Positions 15,690-26,786 of a DNA stretch of 64,000 nt are shown here, piece after piece. The stretch is from Mrakia gelida. Taxonomy: Eukaryota > Basidiomycota > Tremellomycetes > Cystofilobasidiales > Mrakiaceae. A program made the translations under genes and the position numbers. The notes below the pieces were generated by a model that made no database searches, was not told the DNA's origin, and worked only from the letters and a program-made list of their open reading frames with translations. Within the stretch, counting starts at the first letter, position 1. The number at the start of each line of letters is the position of its first letter. The DNA lies in contig BRON01000012.1 of assembly GCA_024345305.1 (NCBI GenBank), forward strand, positions 124,001 to 188,000, given 5' to 3'.

Positions 15690-17376
15690 ATGTCTGCCGA
15701 CGAACTTATCTCCTCCCTCGCCAACCTCTCTACCTCAGACTCCACTACCATCTTCCCTCTCGAGATCCTCCGAGAGTTCGCTCGACACGCTTCCGAGGAC
15801 GCTTCGAGCCTCGCAAGCTGGTGTCTCGTCTCGCACTCCCTCCTCTCCTTCGCTGGACCTCTCCTCTACAGGCACGTCGTCCTTCGAAAGCCCGAGCACG
15901 TCATGCCCTTCCTAGAGAGATTAGTGAGTTCTGCATTCCCTATCATCGACGTCTGGCAGGACGTTGCCAGTTGGGAGAAGGAGGGAAGGACGAACTCGAG
16001 CCGACCTCAACCTTCCTCCCTTTCCTTACTTTGGGCAGCGAGTCCCTCGTACCTCGTCCGATTCCCCTCTTATCCTCCCCATCCAGAAGACACTCGAGGT
16101 CTCCGTTCTCGCTCTTCCTCCCGCTGAGGAACTCGAGGTTCTCTCAGACCGAGAGGACCTCGTGCAGGATCCTGGCGTTTGGGAGGGAGGAGTCTTGAAG
16201 GTTAGCGTCGATTGGACTGGACACGACGACACGGACATGGTCGCGTTCTGGATTCCGAGGTTGTTGATGGTTTTGAACCCGAAGAAGGAGTACTATGCGA
16301 TTGGATCCAACTTCGAGAACATCGGGAGACTCTGTAAGTCGCCTTTCTCCCTTCTTCAGCTCGCTCGTCCTGAGTCGTCGCTCGAGCTGACGACCACGCT
16401 CAATCCCCCTCCCCTTGCTCCTTATTTCCTCCTCGCGCATCAGGCGCTAGCGGAGCTCTCCTTCGAGTCTATCTTCTCACACTATCCTCCTGGTTCCCTC
16501 GACTCCCACCTGCCTCCTCCCTCGGAACTCCCCTCTCAACTCCGGATGGGCAGGGCGTAGATCCCGCGAGGGACGTTTGCGTCGCTATTTACTCCAAAGT
16601 CTGCCAGGCTTTTACCATTCAAGCGGCTACCTTGATTTGCGACCAGCCTACCTTCCCAAGCACCCTGTCCGCAGCGCTACGGTTCGCGTTCAAGGAGGGA
16701 ACCACGGGGGATCAGAGGCGAGAAGTCTTTGGTTGGATCACTGAGCTATCGGAAGGGCCAAGTGGATCTTTAAGGGATCGCTTCTTAATCCCCAGGATGA
16801 GTGGACGACTTTCGAAGATCTTCGGGGGCATCTTCAGGAGCTGATCGAGAGGAGGAACGGTGAGCTCGCTTCTGTTTCTCTTCGCGTTCCCTTTCGTCCG
16901 AGCTCATCGTTCCCTTATGTTCGAAATCGGCCAGCCTTCTTAAAAGAGACACGCTGACACTCTCTCATCTCTCTTCGTCTGATCAGGACTCCTCGTACTG
17001 TGCAAAAGGATGAACGAAGCCATCAAGCCCGTCGAAGAATCAGGCGAGTCCGTCGCGTCACTTCTTCTTCTCGGCCTCGCTCTGCTCGTCCCTTCCGCTG
17101 ACCTCTTCTCTGTCCCTCCTCCTCTTAGACGACATTGGGTCTATCGAAGACGCTGGCAACGTCGATCAGGGAGCCGAGCAGCAACAGCAACAGCAGCAGT
17201 CCTGCAGCGGTCGCGTCGTCGAACGAACGACCTTCTTCCCACACCTCGCCTCTTTCTTTCTTTGTACCATCAGTAACGCATCTCTCGATTCTATAACGTC
17301 TCCGCTTATCCATCCCTGCGCTTCACAGTCTGCGAGAATCTTACGCGAACAACGATTCACTTCGCGACAACGATAA
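15690..17376 (+). pseudogene. F-box-like family member 2, frameshifted in exon 3
   Basis: Five exons by alignment with the other copies: 15690-15923, 16087-16333, 16444-16859, 16987-17043, 17129-17376. Exon 1 encodes FPLE followed by WCLVSHSLLSFAGPLLY. Exon 2 has VSVLALPPAEELEVLSD, nearly the same as gene 1. Exon 3 is 416 bases long, but the phases at both ends, conserved in all other members, require a multiple of three. Frame 0 runs well to about 16757. The matching C-terminal part (WIFKGSLLNPQDEW) is then in frame 2 from 16760, so one base is missing, or two are inserted, near 16755-16762. Read without repair, the protein stops at 16844. Exon 4 is 57 bases, as in gene 1. Intron 4 has a GC donor (GCGAGT). 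The last exon includes a Gln run. It may be a decayed gene, a shortened functional one, or a base-calling error. Confidence 0.7.
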
Positions 17377-17506
17377 CGCTCTCTCTCGCTTCGCGACGCT
17401 TTCCTCGCTCTCGCGTCCGAAAGCAAGCCCTCTTCCCGATCTAAGATCTACTCCAATCACGGTCTATCCCTAATAACCCATACAACGTGTATCTAGAGGT
17501 GCGAAT

Positions 17507-18712
17507 CTATTGTCCAGCCTCCTCGTACTCCTTCTTGAACTTCTCCAACGCGTCCGAGTCGACCTCGAGCGAGGCTTTTTCCAGCGCGACCTCGTCGGTG
17601 AGGATCGTTCCCTCTCTGGTGGGTGGCGAGGCAACACGAAAAAGAAAGAGAGGGAGAGGGCGATAAGCGTCAGCGCTTGGTCAATCGAGAGAACGGCGAG
17701 GGCGAAGTCAAGAGGGAGGGATCGAAAGAGGGGAGGGCGAGGCGAACGAACCCAAGCAACGCCTTGACGACTTCGAGGAGGAGCTCCTTGACGTTGTAGT
17801 TGGCTTTGGCCTAGAGAAGAGACGAGATCGAGCGAGGAGGAAGGCAGTCAGAGCTCTGTGGAAAGACGAGCAGGAAGGAGAGAGCACAAGAGGAGAGGAG
17901 AAGCGAAGCTCACGGAGATCTCAATGTAGGTCAGCCCCTTCTTCCTGGGGAACTCGATATCCTTGACTTTGACGTCTCGACCCTACGTATTATCAAGCAC
18001 CGTATAAGAGAGTCAGCCATCTACCGAAAGAACGAGAGGATCACAACGGCATCGGAAGAGCGACCGATGGCGAGGGAAGGCGAGGGAAGGAAGCGTCGAG
18101 CTCAACCTCGCCCCTCCTCCGATCTAAAAGAGCTGCACTGACCTTGATGTCGTCGACCTTGGTTCCAACAATGATCACAGGCAAAGGTTCGCTTCCCTTT
18201 CGTCCGTTGGCAGTTTCCACGGCCTAAGGAAATTGAAAAGAGGGGAGAAAATGAGCTCGAGATCGAAGAGGGAAGGAGGGCTGAACGAGATGGGAGGGTC
18301 GTGAGTGAACGGAAGAAAGCACTCACATCGTACCACTTGACGAGGTTCTCGTAGCTGCAAAAAACAGAGCCAACACTGAGGTCAGTGGAGAGCTCTTCCT
18401 CGAGTAGAAGGGTCAACGAGAAAGGTGCGAAACGGACCTGGTCTCGTTCGTAGTGTCGAAGAAGAGGACAGCAGCGTCGGCTGTACGGAAGAAGGCGTTG
18501 TCTGGGAGACCTCCTTTGGCGTGAACGAGGGTGTCGAAGAAGGTGAAGGTAGCAGCACCAGCTGAGGACTGGATCAGGAGAGGGTAGGTCTCCGTTTTGA
18601 TGGCTTTGAGGGTCTTCTTGTTCTTCTTAGCGTCGAGGAAACGAGTCGCGAAAGAGGTTCGACCGGAACCGAAGTCACCACCGAGAACGACCTTGAAGTC
18701 TTTTGTGGACAT
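17507..18712 (-). CDS. Divergent Ran-like small GTPase with degenerate nucleotide-binding motifs
   Basis: Six exons (18712-18438, 18354-18327, 18223-18143, 17982-17914, 17810-17752, 17615-17507) give 206 residues with all phases consistent. The Ran signature is clear in the second half: PRKKGLTYIEISAKANYN aligns with the Ran HRKK-NLQY-DISAK-NYN block, and IIVGTKVD is the G4 motif. The first half has lost key residues. The P-loop reads GGDFGSGRTS with Arg in place of the invariant Lys. The switch I Thr position is Ala (KAIKTETYPL). Switch II reads FFDTLVHAKGG instead of DTAGQE, losing both the Gly and the catalytic Gln. The acidic DEDD-L tail of Ran is absent. Canonical Ran (Gsp1) powers nuclear transport; this copy is probably a paralogue that binds nucleotide weakly or does not hydrolyse it. 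It is divergent from OST1. Confidence 0.85.
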
Positions 18713-19119
18713 GATGAAAGGAAGTGAGAGGTGGGGGAGGTGGGTTTAAGACGAGAAAGGGACTGGGAGGGAGGGTAGATGGGTGTTGAGAGTCAGGGAG
18801 GGAGGGAGGGAGGGAGGGCTGCCAGGTCAGCGATTTGGAGAGCTCGATGACGTGCCGAAAGGACGAATTCTCCGTTCTGACCGCTACTTTTTTCGACACG
18901 ATGAAGTTTGCTGTTTTCTTCTCTACACGACTCTGGCCTTCGAGATCCGAAAAATGCAAAGAAACGACCGAAAAGAGCCCTCGCGACGGACCTCTCCCCT
19001 TCGTCGCTGCGAGCTGAATCGCTCGCTCTCCTGTGCATCTTTCACCTTTCAACGCTCACCCTCTCCCTCTCCCCCTCCTTCTCGGACCCTCACCCTCCTC
19101 CTCTCATCTCCGCCTCGAG
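18713..19119. promoter_or_regulatory. Shared upstream region of the Ran-like gene and OST1
   Basis: This is a 407-base gap between divergent starts. It contains a GGGA/GGAG microsatellite-like run at about 18770-18820 and pyrimidine-rich sequence just before the OST1 start. No TATA box was recognised. Confidence 0.45.
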
Positions 19120-21322
19120 ATGCTTCTCCCTCGCCTAGCCGCTCTGGCTCTCCTCCCTCTGCTCGCCTCAGCATCAGCTTCTTTCCAGAACACGGCCATC
19201 GTTCGAACGATTGAACTCGGAGGATCCATCTCCGTCGTTTCAACAACCTACACCGCCAAAGTTACCTCTCAGGAGTCAGCGACAGAGTACATCGTTGGTC
19301 TCGGGAAGGAGGAGGAGTCAAAAGTCGGCTGGTTCGACGTCAGGGAGAAGAAGGGTCCGAGGGGAGGAGAAGGAGGTCAGCTCGAATGGAGGAGAGGCAG
19401 GTGGGATGAGAGAAGGTCAGTTTCAGCTTCTTCGTCTTCTTTTTTGGGCTCAAGAGCACTACAAGGGGATACGGGGGTATTCACGCACCTTCTTAGAAGG
19501 CATCAGTCTCCTCATCGTGTCTACAAGACGAGGGAGATGACTCCTTTGAGCTCCCTTCCTCGCCGCAGCTCAACCATCTCCTCCCTTCCTTCCTTTAAAG
19601 AAGCTGACCTTACGCTCGCCTTTTGGTTCTACAGCTCTTCTCGACTCTACCATATCATTCTCTCGAGTCCTCTCTCCACCTCGGACTCCATCACCTTCAC
19701 CACAACCCTCCACCTCGTCGCTCCCTCCTATGCCAAACCAGCCTCCATCGCTCAGTCCGATGATCAGTACCTCATGTTCGTCGGAGACATTGGAGTCCAC
19801 TCGCCCTACCCTACAGACGTCGAGCGAGTCAAGTTCCGGTGAGCAGACTCTCCGCTCTATGTTCTGAGCTTCGGGAGTCTGTGCGTGGAAATTCGAGCGA
19901 GCTGACCGCGATCTCCTTCGACCTTCCTTCCCTCCTGCCAGCGCACCGACGACGACCATCCTTTCTCACTCGGAGGTCCCTACCGAATACACTCGAGACT
20001 CAACTATCACCAAGTCCGGAGCTACCTTGACCCTCGGACCTTACTACAACGTTCCAGCCAAGACTGAGATCGGACAGGGCTTTGAGATCCACTACAAGTA
20101 CGACGCTCCTGTGATCTCGCTTCGAAGCTTGAAGAGGGCTGTCGAGGTTCGTCCTTTCGCCTCCTCTCCTTCTGTCCTCGCTCTTACAGTAGCTGACTGA
20201 GGTGCTGGTTCATCAGATCTCGCACTGGGGCAACAACCTGAACGTGCAGGACGACATCGTTCTCTTCAACTCGGGTCCTACGTTCGTCCTCGTTCTCGAC
20301 GCGTCGAGCCTCCTTCTCCTCTCCTCCTTCCACCTCGCTGACCTCTTCCGTCTTCCTCCCTTCTTTCTCTTCACATTTACCAGCCTCAAAGGTCACTTCT
20401 CCCGAATCACCCACCAACAAGCCAAGCACTACCGTCGTCCATCCCCTCAGATCCTCTCCGACATCTCCCTCAACCTCCCTCCCCACGCGACCGACCCTTA
20501 CTACTACGACATCATCGGAAACGTATCCACCTCCAACTTCCGACCCTCCCCTCCTCCCACCATCGCCTCCTCGTCCACCGTCAAGCGACGCGTACCAGCC
20601 GTCGCAGAGCAGGGAAGCGTGTTGGAACTCAGGCCGAGATACCCTATCGCCGGAGGATGGAACTTCACCTTCACCGTTGGATGGGACGCTCCTCTGGGAG
20701 ATAGCTTGAAGAGGTTGAGCGGTGGGGAGTACCTGTTGGGCGTACCGTTCTTGACGGGGATGACGGACGTCGCGGTTGATGAGGTTGAGTTTACGGTGAT
20801 TTTGCCTGAGGGAGCCAAGTGAGTTTGATATTCTTCTGAACTCGCTTTCGAGGCGGCTCCGAGGTCTTCACTTCGAGCTGCTCATGTGCTCGGGCGAGGA
20901 GGAAGACGAACGCTGACGACCTTCGCTTCCTCTCGCTTTCTTCTTCGTCGCGCCTCAGGGACGTCTCCATCGAAACCCCCTTCCCTCTCGAGAATGCTCC
21001 CATCCACTTCATCCACACCACCTACCTCGACTCCCTCGGCCGACCGGCTATCAAGATCATCAAGTCCCTCTGCACCGAGAAGTGTGGAGAGGATCTCGTT
21101 TACGTTCGTCCCGTCTTCCCCTCTTCCTTTCTTCGCTCGCTGGCTCGACCTCACTCGTTCCGTGAGCTGACCGAAAGCGATCCCTTCTTCGTTCTTCGTT
21201 TGCAGGTCAAGTACACGCTCAGTCCTCTCGCTCACTGGCAGAAGACGTTCGCCGTGACGACGGTCTCGATGGGATTGTTCGGAGCGGTGATGGCGCTCAA
21301 GAGGGCGTTGGGAGCGAAGTAG
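19120..21322 (+). CDS. OST1: OST1 / ribophorin I, oligosaccharyltransferase subunit
   Basis: Seven exons (19120-19415, 19635-19838, 19942-20146, 20217-20281, 20384-20818, 20959-21103, 21206-21322) give 488 residues. There is a signal peptide at the N-terminus (MLLPRLAALALLPLLASAS). The lumenal part includes YNVPAKTEIGQ, ISHWGNNLNVQDDI and DPYYYDIIGNVSTS, characteristic of ribophorin I. A single membrane helix lies near the end (VTTVSMGLFGAVMAL), followed by a short basic tail. Ost1 is part of the ER complex that transfers the lipid-linked glycan to Asn residues of nascent proteins. The start chosen is the ATG opening the signal peptide; an in-frame upstream ATG at 19033 would put it behind a Pro/Leu stretch. 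The gene is intact. Confidence 0.93.
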
Positions 21323-21575
21323 AGCGGTGAAGAGGTTGAGGAAAAGTTCAGGAGGAGGAGGGAGAGGATCTGAATGAAGGTCTGAATCTAGTTTCGACGG
21401 CTGGGAGAGTCTTGCCGTCGGGAGAGGGACAAGGACTGAAAGAGGGTAGTCGAGTCGTTGCTCGAGACGCGTATGGCCGCAGAGCGTGCTCTCGAAACCT
21501 TCCTCGGTAATCCGACAGCTCAGAATCTCACCATCAAGATAAGCTACAAAGACCTGACCGTAAGATCCTCCTCGT

Positions 21576-22910
21576 TCACACGACCTTCACTCCCCAAACG
21601 CCCTCCAACTCCTCCCTCAACTTCCTCCCCACCTCCTCGCCCTGACCAACAGCTTTTGTACCCTCCCAGACCAGCTCCACTTCGAACCCGAACTTCCTCG
21701 CGTCGACACAGGTAGCGCGAACACAGTAGTCGGCGGCGAGTCCAACGACGGTGAGGTGGGTAATTTGGTTCGAGAAGAGGAGGCGAGAGAGGGAGGTGAA
21801 GGAGGTGTATTGATTCTGTCGTTGCGATTGAGAGGATAATGAGGAATTCAGCCTTCCGCTGGATGCTCGAGGAGGAAGAGAGATCGAGGAAGACGAAGGA
21901 AGGAAGGAGAGCAGCGGGAGGAAACGCACGTCGGCGAAGGCTGAGTACGAGTCTAGAGCTTGGTTGGTTCCCTGAAGAGAAGAGGCAAGATGGGTCAGAA
22001 AGTGTACGACGGTGAAAGATGTAGAATGGACTCTGCGAACCTTCCTGACCAGTTCAACAGGAACTCCAGCGGCTGCTCTCGCGTCGAGACGCGTCTTGAC
22101 TCCCTCTTCCAGCTCCCAGCCCTGCAAAAACGTCGAGTGGTCAACCAAAGGATCATGTGTAGAATTGAAGAAGAGTTTTGCCCTACCTTCGTACCAGGAA
22201 TACAGTGATCTGGCCTGCAGAGCGAGGAAAGGAAACGATCAGGTCAGTCGAACGAAACGAGACGAGTAGACGAGCTCGCTCACCATAGCATCTGCGTGAT
22301 CGTCTCTCCCTCCTTCGCGTTCATCAGAGGGATATGGATCTCCTCGAAGGTTAAGTGACCTTGATGCTGCGTGGCGAACGAGATGTGGTCCGAGGGATGA
22401 GCTGAGGAGAGGGAGGAGAGGTCAGCGGAGCTCTCCGGGAGCCTCGTAGATGGAGGTCGAGCTCACAATCCTGTGATAGAGACGAAGGAACGGTGGGGGA
22501 AGGTCAGCTTCCTCCTTTGCGGTCCTCTGAACAGAAGATGAAGGTGGAAGGGTGTACCAAACTCGCACAGATCATGTCCCAATCTCCGTCCTCGATGAGG
22601 GAGTGAACGAGAGGGAGGATCGCTCGTCCTTCTGGGACAGCGAGGGATCCACTTGGAGGTAGAAAGTCGTTCTGGATGTCTGAGACGTGAAAAAGACCGA
22701 GTCAGACTCAAGAAGATCAGGAGGAAGAGTAGGGGGAGGGAGAAGAGGGAGGGAAGGAGATGTCAAGCTCACCGACGAGGATGAGGGCCTTGCCTGTTCG
22801 ACCTCGAGTTGTGGTTCTGTGGAGGAGCGCCCAAGTTTATGTCAGCGTTCAGAGGTCGACTGAGAGATGAAAGAACGGGATCCTGACGTTTCTCCAGTGA
22901 AAGAGCTCAT
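21576..22910 (-). CDS. PNC1: PNC1 nicotinamidase
   Basis: Nine exons on the minus strand: 22910-22888, 22816-22773, 22679-22558, 22470-22467, 22401-22284, 22214-22187, 22121-22041, 21971-21930, 21815-21576. They give 233 residues. Nicotinamidases hydrolyse nicotinamide to nicotinate in the NAD salvage pathway. The isochorismatase-like fold is shown by LILVDIQNDF (catalytic Asp), HPSDHISFATQHQGH (metal-binding His), LWPDHCIPGT, DSYSAFAD and VVGLAADYCVRAT (catalytic Cys). Exon 4 is only four bases (GATT) and supplies the Asp of the metal site. Skipping it would break the frame, so it must be included. The usual Asp-Trp-His there reads Asp-Ser-His. The start ATG at 22910 was chosen because only this frame joins exon 2. 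The gene shares a 100-base gap with the Rab escort gene. Confidence 0.9.
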
Positions 22911-23010
22911 GGTTGTTCGATGCCAGCTCGTTCAAAGGAGGTCGATTCGAAGGAAGAGCTCGAGGTCGCGCAACAGTCATCATCTCCTCTCCCTCCCTTT
23001 CTAGACGACT
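22911..23010. promoter_or_regulatory. Very short divergent promoter region, PNC1 / Rab escort protein
   Basis: Only 100 bases separate the start codons of two divergent genes. The transcription starts of the pair are therefore very close, or the 5' UTRs overlap. CCTCTCCCTCCC pyrimidine sequence lies on the + strand before the right-hand gene. Confidence 0.5.
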
Positions 23011-25191
23011 ATGGACCTAGACCATCCTCCCTTTGACGCTATCATTTTGGGCTGTGGCCTTCCGGAATCTATAGCGGCAGCGTGAGTAGCTCGTTTGGGC
23101 TCTCAGCGTCTCCAACGTCGCTTGGACGAAGCTGACCTTCCTTCTCCTTCCTTCGGTCCTCCTCCCTCAGATCTCTCGCTCACTCTGGCAAGACCGTCCT
23201 CCACGTGGACGAGAACGAGTACTACGGAGGAGACTATGCTTCACTCTCTCTCGCAGAGCTCATATCCTGGGCTGAGCTCAGGTCTTCCCCGTCCAAGGAG
23301 GAGGATTCGACGCACATCGTCAACCAAAAGGCTCGATTCAACGACCTCAACTGGTCCTTCCCTTCGTCCTCCTCCGATATCTCCCCACCTCTCCCTCCTA
23401 CCCTCAAGCAAGCTTCGCGGAACTACTCCCTATCCCTCTCGCCGTCCCTCGTTCCATCCATCTCGCCTCTCATCCAAACCCTCGTCTCGTCCGGAGTGAG
23501 CCGGTACTCGACCTTCAGGATCCTCGAATCGACCTCCATCTTTGACACCAAGCTGGGAGCTGGAAAGAAGGTCCCTGGAAGCAAGGAGGACGTGTTTAAG
23601 GACAAGGAGGTTGGACTGGTGGATAAGAGGAGGCTGATGAAGGTGCTGCTGTGGTGCATGGGCGAGTTCGAGGGAAGCAAGGAGATCGAAGGTGAGCTCG
23701 AAGCTCGACTTCGTCGTGAGCTCGCTCCGTTTCTTTCGAACTCTGATGCAATATCTTCTTGTTTGGAATCATAGGGAAGGAGCAGACGCCTCTATTAGAG
23801 TTTTTACGGACCTCGTTCGGCCTCTCGGAGGACCTTGCTCGAGCTTTGACCTTCGCTCTCGCTCACTGCACCTCCGCGTCAGGTTCGTCTTCGTCTCTCT
23901 TGCCCTCGTCTTTCTTCGTCGCTGACTTCGCTTATTTTGACCTTTTAACAGACCCAGCTCTCCCGTCTCTCATTCGAGCTCGATCCTACCTCCGCTCGGT
24001 AGGGAAGTACGGCAACTCAGCGTTCCTCGTTGGGCAGTACGGAGGAGCAGGCGAGATCGCGCAAGGATTCTGTCGGTTCGTCTTCTCGCTCTTTGTCTGC
24101 TGCCTCGGACTTCTTATGTCCGTCTCTAAGCTCACTTCGTCATTTCGCAGTCTTTCCGCCGTCCACGGAGCCATCTACATCCTCTCCCACCCCATCACCT
24201 CCATAGACTTCCCATCCTCCTCGTCCGACGCGACTTCCCCTCCATCCCACCCCATCTCCCTTCAAATCAAAGGCTTCATCCACCCCATCCTCGCCTGTCA
24301 CCTCATCGTCTCCCCAGACTACCTCCCGACCTCCTCAGCGTCCTCTGCTCAAGTCGAAACGGTCCGATTCGCTCGCTGCATCGCCATCCTCGAGTCCTAC
24401 CCTTCGATCTTCCCTCTCCCTACCCCCTCCGCTCCTGCCGAGGACGAATCCGAGGAAGCGGACGAGGAAACCAAGAAGAAGGTCGTCGAGGTGGAGAAAC
24501 CAGATACGAGCTTGATGGTCTTCCCTCCAGGAAGTTTGGGAGAGAAGAGCGACGTGAAGGAGACGGTTCAGGCTTTGTTGGTTGGAGAAGGGACTGGGAG
24601 TTGTCCGAGAGGTCAATGTGAGTCTCTCAGTCTCTTCTGTCTTTCGTAGAGCTCTTGACTTCTGGCGGAAAGAATCTTCTAGCTCTCCTTGCTCGACGAA
24701 GTCAGATCTCATTGAACTAATCTCGACGCGTCGCGTCATCTGCTTTGCTGTTTCTCTTTTGTCTCCAAACAGACATCCTCTACCTCACTCTCCCTCTCCC
24801 TTCCAACTCGACTTCCACCTCCTCCTCCTACGCTTCACCACTCCTTCCCTTCCTCACCAAGATCCTCTCCTCCTCGACCTCCTCGACTCCCATCCAGCCC
24901 ATCTTCCAGATCACCTTCACCCAAACCTCTCTCACCTCCCCTCCTACCTCCTTCCTTCACCCCAACGTGCACGTCGTACGAGGACCCTCCGCCTCATCTC
25001 GCGAGCCCGAGATGGAGGAGGAAGCTGGAAGGACGGTCAAGGAAGCGGAGCGGTTGTTCTGGGAGGTGGTGGGCGCGGAGTTCGCGAAGGGAGAGACGAC
25101 CGAGGGAGGAGAGGAGGCTGAGGAGAGAGGGTTCTTCCTGCCGGCGGTAGAGCAGCAGGAGGGAGATGAGGATGGTGGAGGGGAGGATTGA
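23011..25191 (+). CDS. MRS6: Rab escort protein (REP / MRS6)
   Basis: Six exons (23011-23081, 23171-23691, 23775-23882, 23952-24075, 24151-24617, 24773-25191) give 569 residues. The N-terminus has the GDI/REP nucleotide-like fold motif DAIILGCGLPESIAAASLA, then VLHVDENEYYGG. Further conserved blocks are NDLNW, VDKRRLMKVLLW, SVGKYGNSAFLVGQYGGAGEIAQGFCR and AVHGAIYIL. Rab escort proteins bind newly made Rab GTPases and present them to geranylgeranyltransferase II. The longer N-terminal insert and the extended acidic C-terminus favour REP over the shorter GDI. The gene is intact and convergent with the small secreted protein gene. Confidence 0.88.
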
Positions 25192-25344
25192 TGGGCTTTC
25201 GGTCCAGTCGTCGAAAGGGGAAGGAGAAGAAAAAGCGGAAAGGATCGTGAAATAGCGTCGCCTCGTCTTCATCGTCATTCGATCCTACACCTACACCTCT
25301 CAAATACTCCCTACCACCGCATCACCGAGCCGTCAAGTACTCCT

Positions 25345-25909
25345 TCAGTTCAAGACCTCCTGGCAGCCTCCCCACTGGTCGAAAACAGGGGAAACGAGTC
25401 AGCTCGAAGCGTCGACGCAAACGAGTTCGAGGGAAGAAGCGAGGATGAAACGCTGGACTCACTCCTGTGAACGAGAGGTCGTCAGTGAACTTGCAGCCAA
25501 GGTCCCCATCAGCGCCTTTGCAGCAGTCCTCTTAGAAGAAGAGAGGAAGGGGAGGGGACGAAAGGGAGTCAGAACGAGCAACGAGGCGGTGAGAGCGAGG
25601 GAGAGGCGCCGATGGTTCCTTCGAGAGCCTGACCATGCGACCTCTCGAGAGATTGAGCCCTTTGATAGCGAGAGAGAGAGAATCAACTCACTGGTATGGC
25701 AGATGAAAGGCTTGCACTCGACGGCTGCGAACAGGGGAGAAGAACGAGGGAAGGAACAGGGAGAGAGGGAGGAGGGAGATGTTGAGCTCGAGCAAGATCG
25801 GTCGGATGCGAGAAGCGAAGAAGAGAGAAGAGAGGGACGTACCGTTCGTTGAAGCTACCAAGACTGAGAGGAGAAGAGTCACAGGGAGCAGGAGAGACTT
25901 GAAGAGCAT
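25345..25909 (-). CDS. Small secreted cysteine-rich protein, 65 residues
   Basis: Four exons (25909-25843, 25724-25692, 25530-25463, 25374-25345) with phases 1,1,0. The protein starts with a clear signal peptide of about 22 residues (MLFKSLLLPVTLLLSVLVAS). The mature part of about 43 residues has six Cys with spacing C-x5-C-x4-CC-x8-C-x13-C and ends GWGGCQEVLN. There is no membrane anchor after the signal. Small six-Cys secreted proteins in fungi include effectors, hydrophobin-like and antimicrobial proteins. This spacing is not the eight-Cys hydrophobin pattern, and I do not recognise the family. All four exons are short, which automatic gene finders often miss. Confidence 0.7.
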
Positions 25910-26786
25910 GATGTGAAGATTCGGGAGGGTTTGGGTTGGAACTGGTCGAGTGGTAGAGGTGGAAAGGGAAGAGGGAAGGGAGGGAGGTGGATTGGCGGGT
26001 TGAGCCGAGAGCAGTCGAGTGCTGTGTTGTTTCGTTCGTTCTCTGTACGAAGAGGCTGTTGACGAGGAGGTAGAAGAGCGCTGGAAGGAAAGAGAGATGG
26101 TTTTCGACTGATGTGGTCGGAGGAAGGAAGGGGAGCAGAAAGGGAGAAGAGGCGTTGTCGAATTCAGTTTCGCTTGGGAGCCGAACGAGTCGCTGAACAG
26201 CTTTTCGAGTTCGCTCTCGACCACCACCATCAACCACAGAAGATAAACATACAAGTCGCTTATCGGGATGACGAAGAAGGTTTGGATGTGCTGGGAGGGA
26301 GGAGGAAGCAAAGCCGAGGTCAGTCTGCCCTGAATCAAGTCGATCGTCGAGAGAGATGTCCTCCTTCGCTTCTCTCCTCCTTTTTGGGCTCTTTTCACTC
26401 GAAGGCACCTCAAGGGGCATACTTACTATCGAGATTGAGGATCTCCTCGAGGTATGGAGCCGAGAATGGGCGAGGTCAAGCGAGAGCAAGACTACTCTCG
26501 CCCGTCGCACCCGACGACGGTACCTCGTTCCTTGCAATCCCTCGTCAGTTCAGTTGATCACCTTTCTGTCCTGACAGGCTCCGAAATGGAATAGGCTCGA
26601 ATGCATTCCCTCTTCGCTCTTCCCTCAACCACCACCTGCTCGAGTCCCTCTCTTTCGACTTCACTTCGACGCGTCGACGTTCACTACCTTTCCTCCCTTC
26701 CTCTCCCCTCCTCCTTTACTCTTCACCTTTTATCCTCCAACCTTAGGCTGCTTCGCATTCCCTCATCCCTGTAATCGAACCTCATC
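25910..26786. other. Divergent upstream region between secreted-protein gene and Ser/Pro-rich protein B
   Basis: This 877-base gap contains a GACGCGTC palindrome at 26668 and pyrimidine-rich sequence before the right-hand start. Open frames across it are low complexity. No gene is supported. Confidence 0.45.

Noticed and set aside
25683..26537. 284-codon minus-strand frame overlapping the secreted-protein gene
   Set aside because: It reads through two well-supported introns and is low complexity; the spliced 65-residue model is better.
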